64,000 bases of DNA from assembly GCF_051622035.1 (NCBI RefSeq), contig NC_135355.1:30196986-30260985 (forward strand), written 5' to 3'. This document shows positions 1-11,064 of the stretch, one piece after another. The notes beneath the pieces are model-generated. The model did not search any database and had not been told where the DNA came from. It worked only from the letters and a program-made list of their open reading frames with translations. The translations under genes and the position numbers were made by a program. This DNA is from Arctopsyche grandis (Eukaryota > Arthropoda > Insecta > Trichoptera > Hydropsychidae). How positions within the stretch are numbered: position 1 is the first letter of the stretch; the number at the start of each line of letters is the position of its first letter.

Positions 1-1
1 A

Positions 2-120
2 TTAACCAGCTATGCAAGTCAACAACTAGGCAGAGCACTGCACGGAAGAGACTACTTCTATTCATACTATACAGCACCGCTCATTTTTGGCACGTTCATA
101 CTAGTTTTGTTTGAGTGCAA
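2..120 (+). CDS. Candidate internal exon of a membrane protein, cut by the window edge
   Basis: The frame starting at base 2 is open to base 120 and is followed by a plausible splice donor (AAG|GTAAAA). The last third of the roughly 40 residues is hydrophobic (APLIFGTFILVLFE), like a membrane span. The upstream acceptor would lie outside the window. I do not recognise the family. A chance open frame of this length is possible, so confidence is low. Confidence 0.28.
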
Positions 121-736
121 GGTAAAATCAGCTAACATATATTTACATTACAAAGCGCGACGATACAGCGAAATATTGTTTAGGTCGTATCGTCGAGTCA
201 ATATTGTTACAATAAGACGTTTCTGATAAAATTCAAATGCGCATGACAGCACTTTAGATAGTACGGGTGCACTCGCCACTATAACATTACTTCATGCTCG
301 AACACAGTGGCCAAAGAAAAGCAATACTGTTTGATACGTTTCGGTGACATATACTGCCGTATAATATAGTGTCGGTACTGCTGTTACTTATACGCCACAT
401 ATGTACATATGAATGTGTCTATATTGAGTGTGTTAAATAATATTTTTCGTACTGCTATTTATTAACATGCAGTTACCAGCTTGAGTTGTACTGATACGTA
501 TAAACAAACCTTCAAAGGTAACATAAAAATGTTGCTTTTGATGAAAATTAGATTTACTAGGTTTACTAATATAACGATGTACACCAGAGAAATGTTATAA
601 TAATAGAAGTGGCTTTAGGCGTTATATTGTTGTCAAGTGACGATTGTCCAGACATTCCTAAATAATTTTAGCATCAGTCATATTTGATGCTTGGTGGTCG
701 ACGTATGTCTAATAAAAACTTCTCTGGGCAAGGGAA

Positions 737-813
737 ATGGGTAAGTGCATCGTTAAAAATTGCACGATGCATTCAAAAACACACAATAAACAACATGGGA
801 TACATTTTTACAA
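737..813 (+). CDS. THAP-like first coding exon (gene or relic)
   Basis: An ATG at 737 opens a 25-codon frame beginning MGKCIVKNC and ending near IHFYK, followed by a good donor (GTAAGT at 814). The Cys-x4-Cys near the N-terminus and the His-Phe before the donor match the start of a THAP zinc finger (C2CH), a DNA-binding domain of insect proteins and P-element-type transposases. I could not find the second THAP exon (the conserved W and final Cys/His) in the next 2 kb, so this may be a relic of a transposase or a gene with a long first intron. Confidence 0.38.
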
Positions 814-3165
814 GTAAGTTGATCATTTAAGTAACATATTATTCAATTAACATCGTATATGAAAGTTTTCATGAAAGCGTCATGGCGACAGCTAGCATTC
901 AGCAATAGCATACGTATACGCGTACACTATTGCATAGTTATGGAAACGGTACGCGTGTTATTGAAACAAGAAATGTATTCTAAAGGGCGCTTCTATTATT
1001 ATAACATTTTTCTGATGTACACTGTCCATCTAGAAAACTAACCCTTCCATAGATACCCATAAGTTCAGCCGAATTTGGCAAAGATATGTCAGTTATAAAC
1101 TCGAATAAAACAGCACACAAACATGTGAAGTGTTCCATACGACGATTGTCCATTTTAATGTCTTGATAATCTGTAAGCAATTTTTTAAATAAAATAAAAA
1201 TTATGTTATATTACCTACGTATTCAAAACGTAAATATAACCAAGATAACATACGCGACATTAGATCTTTCCATACTCGGAATGACTTCTCCGTGTAGTGT
1301 CCCCGAACATGGCCACCACCGACGGCGAGCTTTCGTATCAATTTCGCCAGAAGACGGGCAGCATCAGGGAGAACTCTTGGCAGTACTCGTTTAAAACCTG
1401 AACACTCATGCTAAATGCGATCGAATAGTTATAATATTAGATGATAAATACAATTGTAAATAGCCTCACTGAATGTGGATGGGATACAAAGTCTATGCAA
1501 TATTTATAGTTAAAAATCTGGCAACACAATGTTGAGGATATTCACAACTAGTATATAACATATAACTCAGAATTTGTCAAATGGTAACATTGGAAGCTAC
1601 CTTTTTATAATTTTCTCTATTTTATATGTATATACTATGCATGCAGTAATAGAAATATTAACGAACGGTATCTATGTACTATTTTTTAAAGGTGACTGGA
1701 GCAGTACATGCTGGGCATATAAAACAATATTTATGCAGTTAGGTAAACAGTTTTTAAACATAGGATTTTTATCAAAAAAATTCTGCATAAACACAAAGCA
1801 TTCCAATATGTACCTGCCGTTGCCCTCATTTATTATTAATTAATAATCCAATTAAATTTTTTAGTATATTAGATTTTAGTAACACCTTATGTTCAGCCCA
1901 TGCCTCTTTCTGGCAAATTCTTCCGCAGTAATAAATATAATGACATCCGGAACATTTTAGGACTTTTGTTCTGTAAAAAATATCAATATGAGAATATGGA
2001 ATTTGTATATAAAAAAAAAAAATAATGGTATAGAAAAATAGTTAAATACTTTAGAAAACAGTAGTCGCATCGGAATGTGCGTTCCTTTGATGATAAAATA
2101 TATGCAAAAGGGTTTTCTTCGATGATAGTTGTCCCAGCTTTGATTGGTCCCGAAACGTTCTTCATATAAGTCTTCATACTTTATAAATTCAAACTGTAAT
2201 CTGCAAACGTAAGTCAAAACAATTACAAATATAAAAAAGATTCTAACAATGAAGATATTAAAAAAAATCCAAATTGCTAACAAATCGTCAATTATGAAGT
2301 TTGATCATAAAAAAGCTTTATCTCATTATTTCAAAGAATATTGAAAAGTTTATGCACCGACCTGATATATTTTTATTAAAGAAGAACAGAGTTCATTGTG
2401 AATTATTTAAGATAACCTCTAAACCTTTCAACGTGAATAAACACTCTACGCCGAAAAATGGTTAAACACTGAAATAAAAACCCATACGGATTTAACACGG
2501 ATTATATTTACTAAACGAGAAATGTGCCACCGTCTCTTTCTCGCCGGCACCGAACAATGCATCAAAAAGAGTGCAATGTATGTTTTGAATACGAAAATAA
2601 GTTCAGTCACTACAGCGATTTTCAAAATGTTGCAGTAAAATAATAAAAATACATATATGTATAGACGAAAGTGCATCACTAGTGTACTATAATAGGATTT
2701 GACGTTAACTTAAGCGGTATAATAAATCCTTATTTCACATAATATTTTTATAAGGAAAGAAAATATGGTGGCAATTAAGTGAAAAATTGGATTGTCAATA
2801 GAAATTTAAAAGCTATTATTTAATATTCGTAAAAGGTCGAAGTTACACTTCTTAAAATCATATTTATTACATATATTGCACACACATACTAAAGTTTGAG
2901 TGCAATGGTGTGAATCGTACCTGTTTTGGCGGTTATATTTAGCCTACTATGATGCAGGTTAGTTGGCTATTTGTGGAGCTCCGGGCGAGATTCCGCCCCA
3001 CCCCACCCCACCCCACCTCACCCACCCCTTCTCTCCTACCTCCCACGGCCACTTGCGTCACCACCACACGTGCTCATCCCAAATTACCGAACTGACAGTT
3101 GTCAAAACTTGTTTCTCGCCAGTATTGGTCGTAGCAGCTCGAACTTCGGCACGTATATTTTATTT
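814..3165. other. Gene-less AT-rich stretch
   Basis: No convincing exon was found on either strand. The short open frames have no recognisable domains or splice context. Positions 2994-3030 hold a C-rich run (CCCCACCCCACC). Confidence 0.4.
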
Positions 3166-3265
3166 CAATGGGGCCGTCGACACCAACAATATTACTTACA
3201 ATATTTTCCATATCCAGCTCCCATACAGAATATGGAAAATATTGTCGGTGTCGACGGCCCCATTG
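3166..3265. repeat. 100-bp palindromic MITE-like element
   Basis: The ends are near-perfect inverted repeats of about 28 bp starting CAATGGGGCCGTCGACACC. A second inverted pair (CCATAT/ATATGG) lies near the centre. A wider pair, CGCCAGTATT near 3116 and AATACTGGCG near 3335, flanks it and may be the outer ends of a larger element. No clear target-site duplication was seen. Confidence 0.55.
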
Positions 3266-4169
3266 ACTTACGCGAAATTTAAAATTCATAATTTTAATCA
3301 AGAAAAATCATGTATTTTTCTCCCTACTGAATACTGGCGTGAAATGCCGTGGGGAGGATAGAAACCGCAATAATTACTCTGTTTATAGTATATAGAATGC
3401 AGCTCCTTCGATTTTAACGTTTAAATTTAAATATACATTACTGTTGATTAATATTGCGCCAAATAATATGAATGTGCGGTATAAAATTTATCATTTAATT
3501 CTAATTTTAAGGGATTCGATAAAAACCCTTAATTTTTCGGTAGTGTGGCCAACGATTATGGCGAGGCTAACGATTGTCGTATGTTCAACGACTGTCCGTA
3601 GTGTTTCCCCTACCTACAAATATAATGAAAAAGACGCCACCAAGATATATTTATTTACCCAGAGCCGGCTCAGACGTCGGTTTTCCAGGATTTTATCCTG
3701 AAAAATTCGAAATTTGTTTATATAAAAATAGGATTTGTTTAGAAAAAAAAATCCTCTATCTTCCTTTTCCCATAAAATATTATCATCACTCCTACCTACA
3801 TATGTATGTAGATAGTTGGAAATTTAACATCTTAAAAATCTTTTTCAATACACATGTCACTAATCTTCTTCCATGCGGTCATGCTCGATTCCCCTAAGGT
3901 GGTGAATGCTTTTATAGGTAAGAATAAATTATTGCTATACTCCTTTCGTAGATTTTCTTTGAATGGTTTATTGACGTTGACATTCGTCAATTTAGTTTTT
4001 TTTTGTGCAAAGGGGGCTCCGCTAATAGTAATAATATGGTGAAGAATATATATATTTTTTATATAAACCATAACCGAAGCAATTCAAGAGCTTTGTAATA
4101 AAATAAAGTAAAAATAAAATTTCCTTTAATTTTTTTAATACTTCTTTGTATAACGTTTTTTTTATATTA
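3266..4169. other. Gene-less stretch
   Basis: AT-rich sequence with short uninformative open frames and poly-T tracts. No gene, RNA or bounded repeat could be supported here. Confidence 0.35.
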
Positions 4170-4329
4170 TGGAGGATGAACGAATGAGACGACTGGCATG
4201 TTAATGCACGTGTTTATTATATGACAGCTGGAGACAGAGTGAGTAGTAGCTCTCCGAACCCAGCCGGGTTGGTCCCCACTCGCAGGAAGGCAACCAAACT
4301 CGACCATGTCGTATAAGCGAGCCGCCACA
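4170..4329 (-). repeat. Solo LTR (160 bp), same family as the pair at 5424-5770
   Basis: Read on the minus strand the unit starts TGTGGCGGCTC, carries an AATAAA-type signal about three quarters along (ATAATAAACACG), and ends in CA, the TG...CA form of an LTR. It is close to identical to the two copies at 5424-5583 and 5613-5770. Target-site duplication is not clear. Confidence 0.6.
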
Positions 4330-5257
4330 ATATAATAAATATTTTGGATTGGAAAAAGTATTTACTTGATTTACGTGGAGATATAATATGATAATGATAA
4401 AAATATGAGAAATTCATTATTATCTACACATCCATGTACATATGTATGTGTACACATGTACATCTACACATACATGTACGTGTGAAATATAATATTTATA
4501 ATATTCTTCAGTAACTTTTTATGTTCCAGTTACATTCATGTTTTTGAGCATATAGAGGCAGGAAACAGACTATATAAAAACATTAAACTTTAACAAAAAC
4601 CGTAAACTTGATTATGCAATACACAGAATTTGCAGATTATCATTCGGCGAATTTTATGTTACAAAGGAAATTTCGAAATTCAATGTAACCACGAAAAGGT
4701 ATCATTATAGTGAACGGAATACAACGTAATTCCTTTTACACATACATACATAAGTACATAAGCATAAGATTGAATTGAATCAACGTGAAATACAGCACGT
4801 AGCCATTCGTATAAATGGGACAAAGATTATTATACACTTGTGTTTATCTTATCAAAAGCGATTTCATTATTTGGAATCGTTAATATTATTTTTATTTTGA
4901 CTTTTTTCACTGGTCTAATACGACTAATTCTGGTGTCGCAAGACCTCTAATTGAACCGTTTGACCTTAAATATCACGAGACCGGTTGCAACCGAATTTAG
5001 TGCTCATCGCGTTTTTTTTCTAGTATTTGAGTAAGCTTCAATGTAATAATTAAAAGTAATAAATGTATGTAGCATAAACTCTAAAATAGATTTTTTTTAT
5101 CATAAAGACTTATCGTTAAATTAGTGCAGGTACACAGTACATATGTACATGCATTTGGTATTAAATTCCATAGAATGAGATCCAAGATGGATAACTAGTA
5201 ATCATTATCGTGGCGCACCTAGATTTAATTTGGGGAAGGGAGGGAGGGGGGGGGGAT
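4330..5257. other. Gene-less AT-rich stretch
   Basis: TACATA/TATG microsatellite around 4430-4480 and a G-run at 5236-5256. Nothing else is recognisable. Confidence 0.35.
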
Positions 5258-5418
5258 GGTTAAAGAGATAAGTTCGATATTGAAAAATAATCGTAATAAA
5301 CAAGTCTAAGATTGCGAAATTTTCGAAGACGGTGAAGTTTGATAGCTAGTAGCCTTATATGTTTGACTTTCCGCCACCCACTCGTTTTTTCAGATTTTAA
5401 TTGTTTAAACGCCTATAA
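5258..5418. repeat. Dispersed repeat, copy 1 of 3
   Basis: Shares blocks such as AGTAGCCTTATATGTTTGAC, CCACCCAC and TTTTAATTGTTTAAACGC with 45412-45652, and the GGTTAAA...AATCGTAATAAACAAG block with 7385-7592. The copies have different lengths and no terminal motif that fixes a class. Confidence 0.5.
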
Positions 5419-5423
5419 CTTTA

Positions 5424-5770
5424 TGGGGGATGAACGAATGAGACGACTGGCATGTTAATGCACGTGTTTATTATATGACAGCTGAAGGAAGAGTGAGTAG
5501 CGGCTCTCCGAACCCAGCTGAGTTGGTCCCCACTCGCAGGAAGGCAACCAAACTCGACCATGTCGTATAAGCGAGCCGCCACATCACTCCCCCCCCCAGC
5601 ATCAGCCAGTTATGGGGGATGAACGAAAGCGACGACTGGCATGTTGATGCACGTGTTTTATTTATGACAGCTGAAGGCAGAGTGAGTAGCGCTCTCCGAA
5701 CCCAGCCGAGTTGGTCCCCACTCGCAGGAAGGTGACCAAACTCGACCATGTCGTATAGTGAGCCGCCACA
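5424..5770 (-). mobile_element. TRIM-like LTR retrotransposon: two LTRs around a 29-bp interior
   Basis: Two near-identical LTRs (5424-5583 and 5613-5770) are separated by only 29 bp. Read on the minus strand the interior is TAAC, then TGGCTGATGC (a TGG start as expected of a tRNA primer-binding site), then a G-run ending GAGTGA directly before the second LTR, like a polypurine tract. LTR-PBS-PPT-LTR with nothing else is the minimal layout of a terminal-repeat retrotransposon in miniature. It would depend on proteins supplied by a larger relative. LTR length is 158-160 bp. No clear target-site duplication was found, so an unequal-recombination product of two adjacent copies remains possible. 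Confidence 0.6.
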
Positions 5771-5847
5771 TCGTTATTAAAATGCATATTTGGAATACGT
5801 ACATGTCCTAGACATTCGGTGTAAACATATGGAAATATGTACATAGA

Positions 5848-6716
5848 CAGAGCCGTAGCTAGAGTAGATTGCGCCAAGGGGCAAACATACTAAGGTCATC
5901 GCCCCCTATTATATATTTAAATTTTTACTAAAAATTTTCGAATATAGGTTCATTAAGTAAAATATAAAAATTACCGTTTTATCATTCAATACGAGCAACA
6001 AATAGATTCAAATTTAAAATAATAAATTTAATTAAGAGGGCTGTACACCCGAAACTTTAATTTTGTTGTCGTTCCTTTCTTCGATATATATATTGAGTGA
6101 ATGCGACAATATATATATATATATATATTGAGTTGCGCTTCGACTAGATAAAACGTATTTTAAATCGATAAAATCGAGGTTTCGTATTCTCCAAATTTTA
6201 TCCTCTGAAACTGGACCAATTTAAAAAAAAAATCATCATCGGTATGAGAAAGATATTTTCTGTGCAACTATGTGCGTATTTTTTTTAAAATCGACCGTTA
6301 AATAAGCACGCTGTACTCTTTTCGTGGGTGTAAAAAAGAGGCGATTTTATAGATGTTTGGTGGCTCCTAGCTCCTATAAAAAATAACTAATCAAAAAAAT
6401 AAAACGATAGATGCATCCAAATGGTGGATGTCCATAGAATATTAAAAAATAATTGCTCTAGTGCCATAATTGAGGAAGGGAGAAGTGTAATACGTTTGTA
6501 TGGACAAGGCGCTGGTGTCCAGCCCTCTTAATGGAAAATATTCTAATTTTCGTTAATAGGTAAATCAAATGGCGCCCTTCTTTGTAACGCTCGTTTGCAT
6601 TTTAAATTAACATTAAAATAGAAAATGATAAAAAAAAAAGTACCAGCCGCGTTTTGGCGCCCCCCTAAATCTTGCGCCCGGGGTCATCTGCCCCCCCCCC
6701 CCACGCTACAGCCCTG
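5848..6716. mobile_element. Non-autonomous hAT-like element interrupted by a second MITE
   Basis: The ends are CAGAGCCGTAGC on the left and GCTACAGCCCTG on the right, inverted repeats of hAT type. The flanking octamers TACATAGA and TATGTATA match only in part, so the duplication has decayed or the ends are slightly off. Next to each end lie C-rich blocks with GCGCC. The interior holds a separate element at 6036-6527. Confidence 0.45.
6036..6527. mobile_element. Nested MITE with TTAA target duplication
   Basis: Inverted ends GAGGGCTGTACACC and its counterpart (GAGGGCTGGACACC on the other strand) are flanked on both sides by TTAA (6032-6035 and 6528-6531). TTAA is the target of piggyBac-type transposases, although the terminal bases do not resemble canonical piggyBac ends. 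An AT-rich inverted repeat occupies 6080-6132. No coding capacity. Confidence 0.55.
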
Positions 6717-7384
6717 TATGTATATATGTAGATACTCATACTGGTTAACTGCATCGTGATTTATGTATATACGTGGCGTCTTAATGCCTTCTGTCAACTG
6801 CTCCATACGGTGCAATAACCAGTTTTCGAATACCTTGGTTTGCCACTCGAAACTTAGCTTCTGTCTTTCCTTTGAGCGTCTCTGTGTATTTTCCGAGAGC
6901 ATGATATTAACCGTAATTTCGAATAGGGAAAATAAATAATTTGACATATTTTCCGAATGATGCAATTCGATAGAATGGCTGCGACCGCAAATTGTTAAAT
7001 TTTTGACACTAAAGGGTCTTTAATAATATTTAAACAATAATATTCTTTACATGTAGTCGGTATTATGCGTATGTGAGTGTCAGCTTGAAGAGACAAAGAC
7101 TTGTGTGGACTCAAAGAAGTCACGTTCGCATTTCTCACACGAAATCGTGACGTTCATTTTTAAATGCAGCGGTAAAAGTCGTTTGTAATTCAATGCAAAA
7201 TTTTCGGTGCAATTTTCCTTATATGTACATACATACATACGTGGCATCATTTCTTTATTACTCAAATGTGTATCACTAAGACATTTGATAATTAAGTACA
7301 TACATACATATCATAATTAAATTTGACACGTTTGAACAAATATACATATAGTTCGAGCTTAGCATTGAAATTAATTAGTCTCGG
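6717..7384. other. Gene-less stretch
   Basis: Moderately AT-rich sequence with short open frames on the minus strand that match nothing I know. No bounded repeat was recognised. Confidence 0.35.
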
Positions 7385-7592
7385 CTTTCAAAGCCCTTAC
7401 TAAAGTTTCAGTTGGCCAATCGGTCTGATAAACTTCCTACATTATTTCGATCGCTTTGAAACTTTGCCATTTGGCGAGGTTTCGCCGCTGATACAGATTT
7501 CAATTATGGTTAAATATAATCGTTAACTAGTTTGATGGTTAAATATAATCGTAAACTAGTTTGATGGTTAAATATAATCGTAATAAACAAGT
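7385..7592. repeat. Dispersed repeat, copy 2 of 3, with internal 29-bp tandem repeat
   Basis: Contains GAAACTTTGCCATTTGGCG and a GGTTAAATATAATCG unit shared with the copies at 5258 and 45412. Within it a 29-bp unit (GGTTAAATATAATCG then AACTAGTTTGAT) is repeated about 2.5 times from 7508 to 7580, so this copy has expanded internally. Confidence 0.5.
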
Positions 7593-8517
7593 TTTCCAAT
7601 AAATAAAATCCAAAATATGTTGACAAAGTCGATTCCATATTATATAAAAAAACGCACTGTTTACTTGTCGCTGGCATCACTGCTAACTAAATATTCTCTG
7701 CTTACAGATTCACCCAAATAATAATAATTTTCTCTCAGAGAAGGTAAAAATCATTTATATGGTTGAATTATATAAAAATCATTTATATAACATTTAATGT
7801 ACATTATTAATATAAATTTTACATTTTTTAAAATATGAACAAATATAATATTAATTTAGTATATGGTTACTAAACAGTTGGAAATCGGGAATTTAATTCG
7901 AATGCTGACCAATGCCGATCGGCGTTTTGCCAACAAGTCCATGAGCCTGAAATATACCGATAGGCGTTGTATTTTGAGTATATAAAAAATAAAAAAGAAT
8001 ACTACCCGCTAGGCCTTTCCAGGTAACATTGAAAAAAGATGTATTAAACGTGGGTCGTGTAATTCGTGTCAATTACACGACCAATTGTGTCAATTATAAA
8101 GATTGGTTTACACCGGAATTTCTAAATTTATAACCATAGCAGAATTTCAAATGGAATTCTCCAACTGCTGAGTATTTTAGATTCTGGTTTGGCATTTAGA
8201 TTGTGAGCATTACATTTTAACAACAATGAAGAAGATGGAACTAGTTTTGGAAGAATGCATTCATTAATAGACTTCTTTTGTTTATTTTATATTGTTGCAA
8301 TATATATTAGAGTCTAAACACACCTTTACAAAACTCGAAATCCTCGGTGGTATTTATCTAGGGTTTGTTTGGATTAGCTACAATTTTTTATACTTGCTTT
8401 CTATTATATTTCTAAATAATTCTAGTTGGATATGCTGGCGAAATTTTCAGCGTGCCGAGCTTTCAATAGAAAAGACGTCAGCACTCAAAGGGTTATAACT
8501 CTTTTTTCTTTAACAGT
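7593..8517. other. Gene-less stretch with a small hairpin
   Basis: A perfect 12-bp inverted repeat (GGTCGTGTAATT / AATTACACGACC) lies at about 8053-8082. The remainder is AT-rich with no recognisable gene. Confidence 0.35.
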
Positions 8518-8838
8518 CTAACCAAAGACTTGAACGGTGAACTGTATGTAGGCTTGATCTAAAGTAGAATCAATAATACATATCATCCTTGTCTTAGAAT
8601 ATAAATAGTTTTCGAATACCTCACCAGCATTGTTGAGGCTCAGTGTCTTGTCCACAAGACAATATGCATATACTACACAGGTTGCGGCCCCAAAGCGAAG
8701 TTGCCTTTCCTCGAAAGCAAAAAGAAAAAAAGTGAAGCTTGTACCATTTTGAATATGGCGCTTAAGATGATTCAGCAAAACACACGAATCTCCCTGGAGA
8801 AACCGGATAGTATTTATTTGTTCAAGACAAAGGCTCAA
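8518..8838 (-). pseudogene. Unidentified protein-like open frame
   Basis: A 106-codon frame on the minus strand contains a stretch with natural-looking composition (FGAATCVVYAYCLVDK, then GEVFENYLYSKTRM and STLDQAYIQF). It very loosely recalls the C-terminal part of an inactive second domain of receptor tyrosine phosphatases, but no catalytic motif is visible and I would not rely on this. No splice structure is evident. It may be a gene relic or chance. Confidence 0.2.
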
Positions 8839-9169
8839 AAGCGTCCTTCATCAACTGACCAGTGTCCAAGGTCAGTCTGGGCGCTCTTGGAAGCTTCTGA
8901 TCATTTTTAATTGCGATTGCTATGATTGCATCTCGATTGTTCCTCGAATTCTTCAGCTAAAAAAGTCGACAGGTAACACGGTGAAAAATTAGAAAACGAA
9001 AAAGTGGATGCTTACCGTAACTACATATATTATCATCACGACTCATCAGTGCAAAATGTACACGAGAGCTGTGAAATGGTCCTGGTTTGGTTTTAGGCAT
9101 GGTGAATAACTTATCTTATAAACTTATTACAAGTAATAAAAAATATGAATTTACACTACAATATATGTA

Positions 9170-9651
9170 TCTACTATATAAAACACTAATGTTTGTGCCG
9201 TTGTTGTGTGGTCGTCGTTGTTTGTGTCGTCGTCGCTACGTCGTCAACCGTCGCGTCGGTCGTTGCTTGTGTCCATCGAGGTGGGAATAGCACGTTCGAT
9301 TTATTTTTTTTTCGATTCAAAGGATTCAAAGTCCCCGCAGGGGGTACAGCCAGATGGGGCTCCGCCAGGGGGAACCCCCATGGGGCCCCGCTGAAGGCGC
9401 CACAGGGGGCACAGCACCCATGGGGCACCGCCGAAGGGGGCGCAGCCCTTATGGGGCCCCTGTCGGGGGCGCAGCCCCCATGGGGCCCCTATCGGGGGCG
9501 TTACAAGGGGCGCAGCCCCATGTGGCCTCTGTCGGGGGCGCAGCCCCTAATTAAATATTTTTTTTTTAAATTAAAAAAAAAAAATTTTGATTTTTAAAAA
9601 AAAAAAATTTTTTTTTTTATACACCCCGGGTAAAGCCGAGTAATAAAGCTA
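9170..9651 (+). mobile_element. Helitron-like element, copy A, with GC-rich array
   Basis: Starts at a TC (TCTACTATATAAAAC) preceded by T and runs into the family's terminal hairpin (CCCCGGGTAAAGCCGAG) followed by AATAAAGCTA, where copy B begins. Positions about 9340-9555 are a GC-rich array of GGGGCGCAGCCCC/ATGGGGCCCC units. Homopolymer A and T runs separate array and hairpin. No coding sequence. The terminal CTAG is altered, probably by insertion of copy B. Confidence 0.5.
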
Positions 9652-10097
9652 TCTAATATATTATTTGGAAAGAGACTTTGTATGTATCCTTGGTTCGTTC
9701 GTTCGTTCGTTGGTAGATCCGTGACATCATCGAACAAATGATTCGATTCATAGGCGCTGATTCGATTAGGCGTTGATTCGCCTTGGTTCAGGGGGGGCGC
9801 AGGGGGCGTAGCCCTAGACGGCAAATGCTCAGGGGGGTGCAGGTGGCGTAGCCCAAGACGACAAAGGTTCAGGGGGGCGCAGGAGGCGTAGCCCTAGACG
9901 GCAAATGCTCAGGGGGGCGCAGGTGGCGTAACCCTAGACGGAAAATGCTCAGGGGGCGCAGGTGGCGTAGCCCTAGACGGCAAAGGTTCAGGGGGGCATT
10001 TTATAAATTTTAATTTTTTTTCTGGCTTTTTTTATATTTTTTTAAAATCTTTTTTATTTTTTTATACACCCCGGGCAAAGCCGGGTAATAAAACTAG
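9652..10097 (+). mobile_element. Non-autonomous Helitron, copy B, with GC-rich array
   Basis: Begins A|TCTAATATATTATTTGGAAAG and ends with a GC hairpin (CCCCGGGCAAAGCCGGG), about ten bases, then CTAG|T. TC at the 5' end, a 3' hairpin followed by CTRR, and insertion between A and T without duplication are the Helitron hallmarks. The interior (9788-9995) is a roughly 40-bp minisatellite containing GGCGCAGGTGGCGTAGCCC. It sits head-to-tail behind copy A. Confidence 0.75.
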
Positions 10098-10301
10098 TGT
10101 ATAATAAAAGTGTAGTAAACAGTATTGATTCTTTGAATTTCTTTACAATTTCAACTTTATTATCATCAGTTTATCACAATAAATTTAACTTATGATCTTA
10201 CATAAAATCTTTATAGCTCTTAAGATTAGGTATATGTACGTATGCACTACTATAAAATAATATTATGAAGAATTGGCATAAAATAATGTATTGGATTATA
10301 T

Positions 10302-10463
10302 CAGTGGAGTGACGGGAAAATCTTTATTTTTGTCGCACAGCTTTACTTACGTGTTTGAGAGCAGGATACAAGGTGACTCACCTAGTACCCTCGAATCCTG
10401 CTCGCACACACGTTAAGTAAGGCTGTGCGACAAAATCAGGGATATTTTCACGGCACGCTATTA
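10302..10463. mobile_element. hAT MITE with 8-bp target duplication
   Basis: A 162-bp palindromic element with about 50-bp inverted ends (shared core TTTTGTCGCACAGC). It is flanked by a perfect 8-bp duplication GATTATAT (10294-10301 and 10464-10471). The left end CAGTGGAG fits hAT; the right end has decayed. No coding capacity. Confidence 0.75.
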
Positions 10464-10570
10464 GATTATATGTGCATACATTATAAATATGTACATACAT
10501 ACATACATACATAATCATTCAACATGGTTTCTAGCTACCTATCAGAATATCTTCTGCCTGTACATATTCA

Positions 10571-10815
10571 TTCGGTAAATGGGCTACATCCCAAATGTGA
10601 ATCGCTACTAGGATAATCGCCGCTACGAAAATCGCTCGAGCGGTTTTCCTGTCGCACGAAAATTTGTTGCACAATAATATTGCAAATGCTTTTTTATACG
10701 AGATTTGGGCAGTTTTCTGTGCGACGAATTTTAATGTGACGGGAGATTCGCGCGAGCGATTTTCGTAGCGGTGGTTGTCCTGGTAGCGATTTACATTTGG
10801 GATGTAATCACCGAA
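10571..10815. mobile_element. Palindromic MITE with TTCGGT ends
   Basis: The ends are inverted repeats of roughly 75 bp (TTCGGT..., then TACATCCCAAATGT, then CGCTACGAAAATCGCTCG). The terminal TTCGGT is shared with the fold-back element at 29287-29550. No clear target duplication. It directly abuts the innexin-derived palindrome that follows. Confidence 0.65.
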
Positions 10816-10817
10816 CC

Positions 10818-11064
10818 ATTCATACACATTTATGCATATACATACATACAAACATACATATGCATGTTTGTATATATATATATATATGAGAAGATCTACG
10901 CTATTTGTGGTTCTGGTTCGTGATCCTCCCCATATTCTCAGGCCTGAGAAAATGGAGAATATCACGAACCAGAACCACAAAATAACGTAGATCTTCTCAT
11001 ATATGTACATACATACAAAATTACATATATATGTTTTTATGTATATGCATAAATGTGTATGAAT
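10818..11064. repeat. 247-bp palindrome containing both orientations of an innexin fragment
   Basis: The two arms (about 10818-10943 and 10944-11064) are inverted copies meeting at CTCAGGCCTGAG with no spacer. The inner roughly 60 bp of each arm matches the part of the inx2-like gene encoding the fourth membrane segment (EKIY...WFWFVI). The minus-strand reading of the right arm is the intact-frame copy (EKIYVILWFWFVIFS). The left arm has lost one base and is out of frame. The outer parts are TACATA-rich sequence also shared in inverted order (ATTCATACACATTTATGCAT). Bases such as GAGAAGATCTACGCTATT tie the left arm to the inx2-like gene rather than to inx2. It lies about 0.8 kb past that gene's stop codon. 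A transcript across it would fold into a long hairpin. Confidence 0.8.

Noticed and set aside
2963-3361. 132-codon plus-strand frame starting in the C-rich tract
   Set aside because: It starts in simple-sequence CCCCA repeats and runs through a palindromic MITE; no domain is visible.
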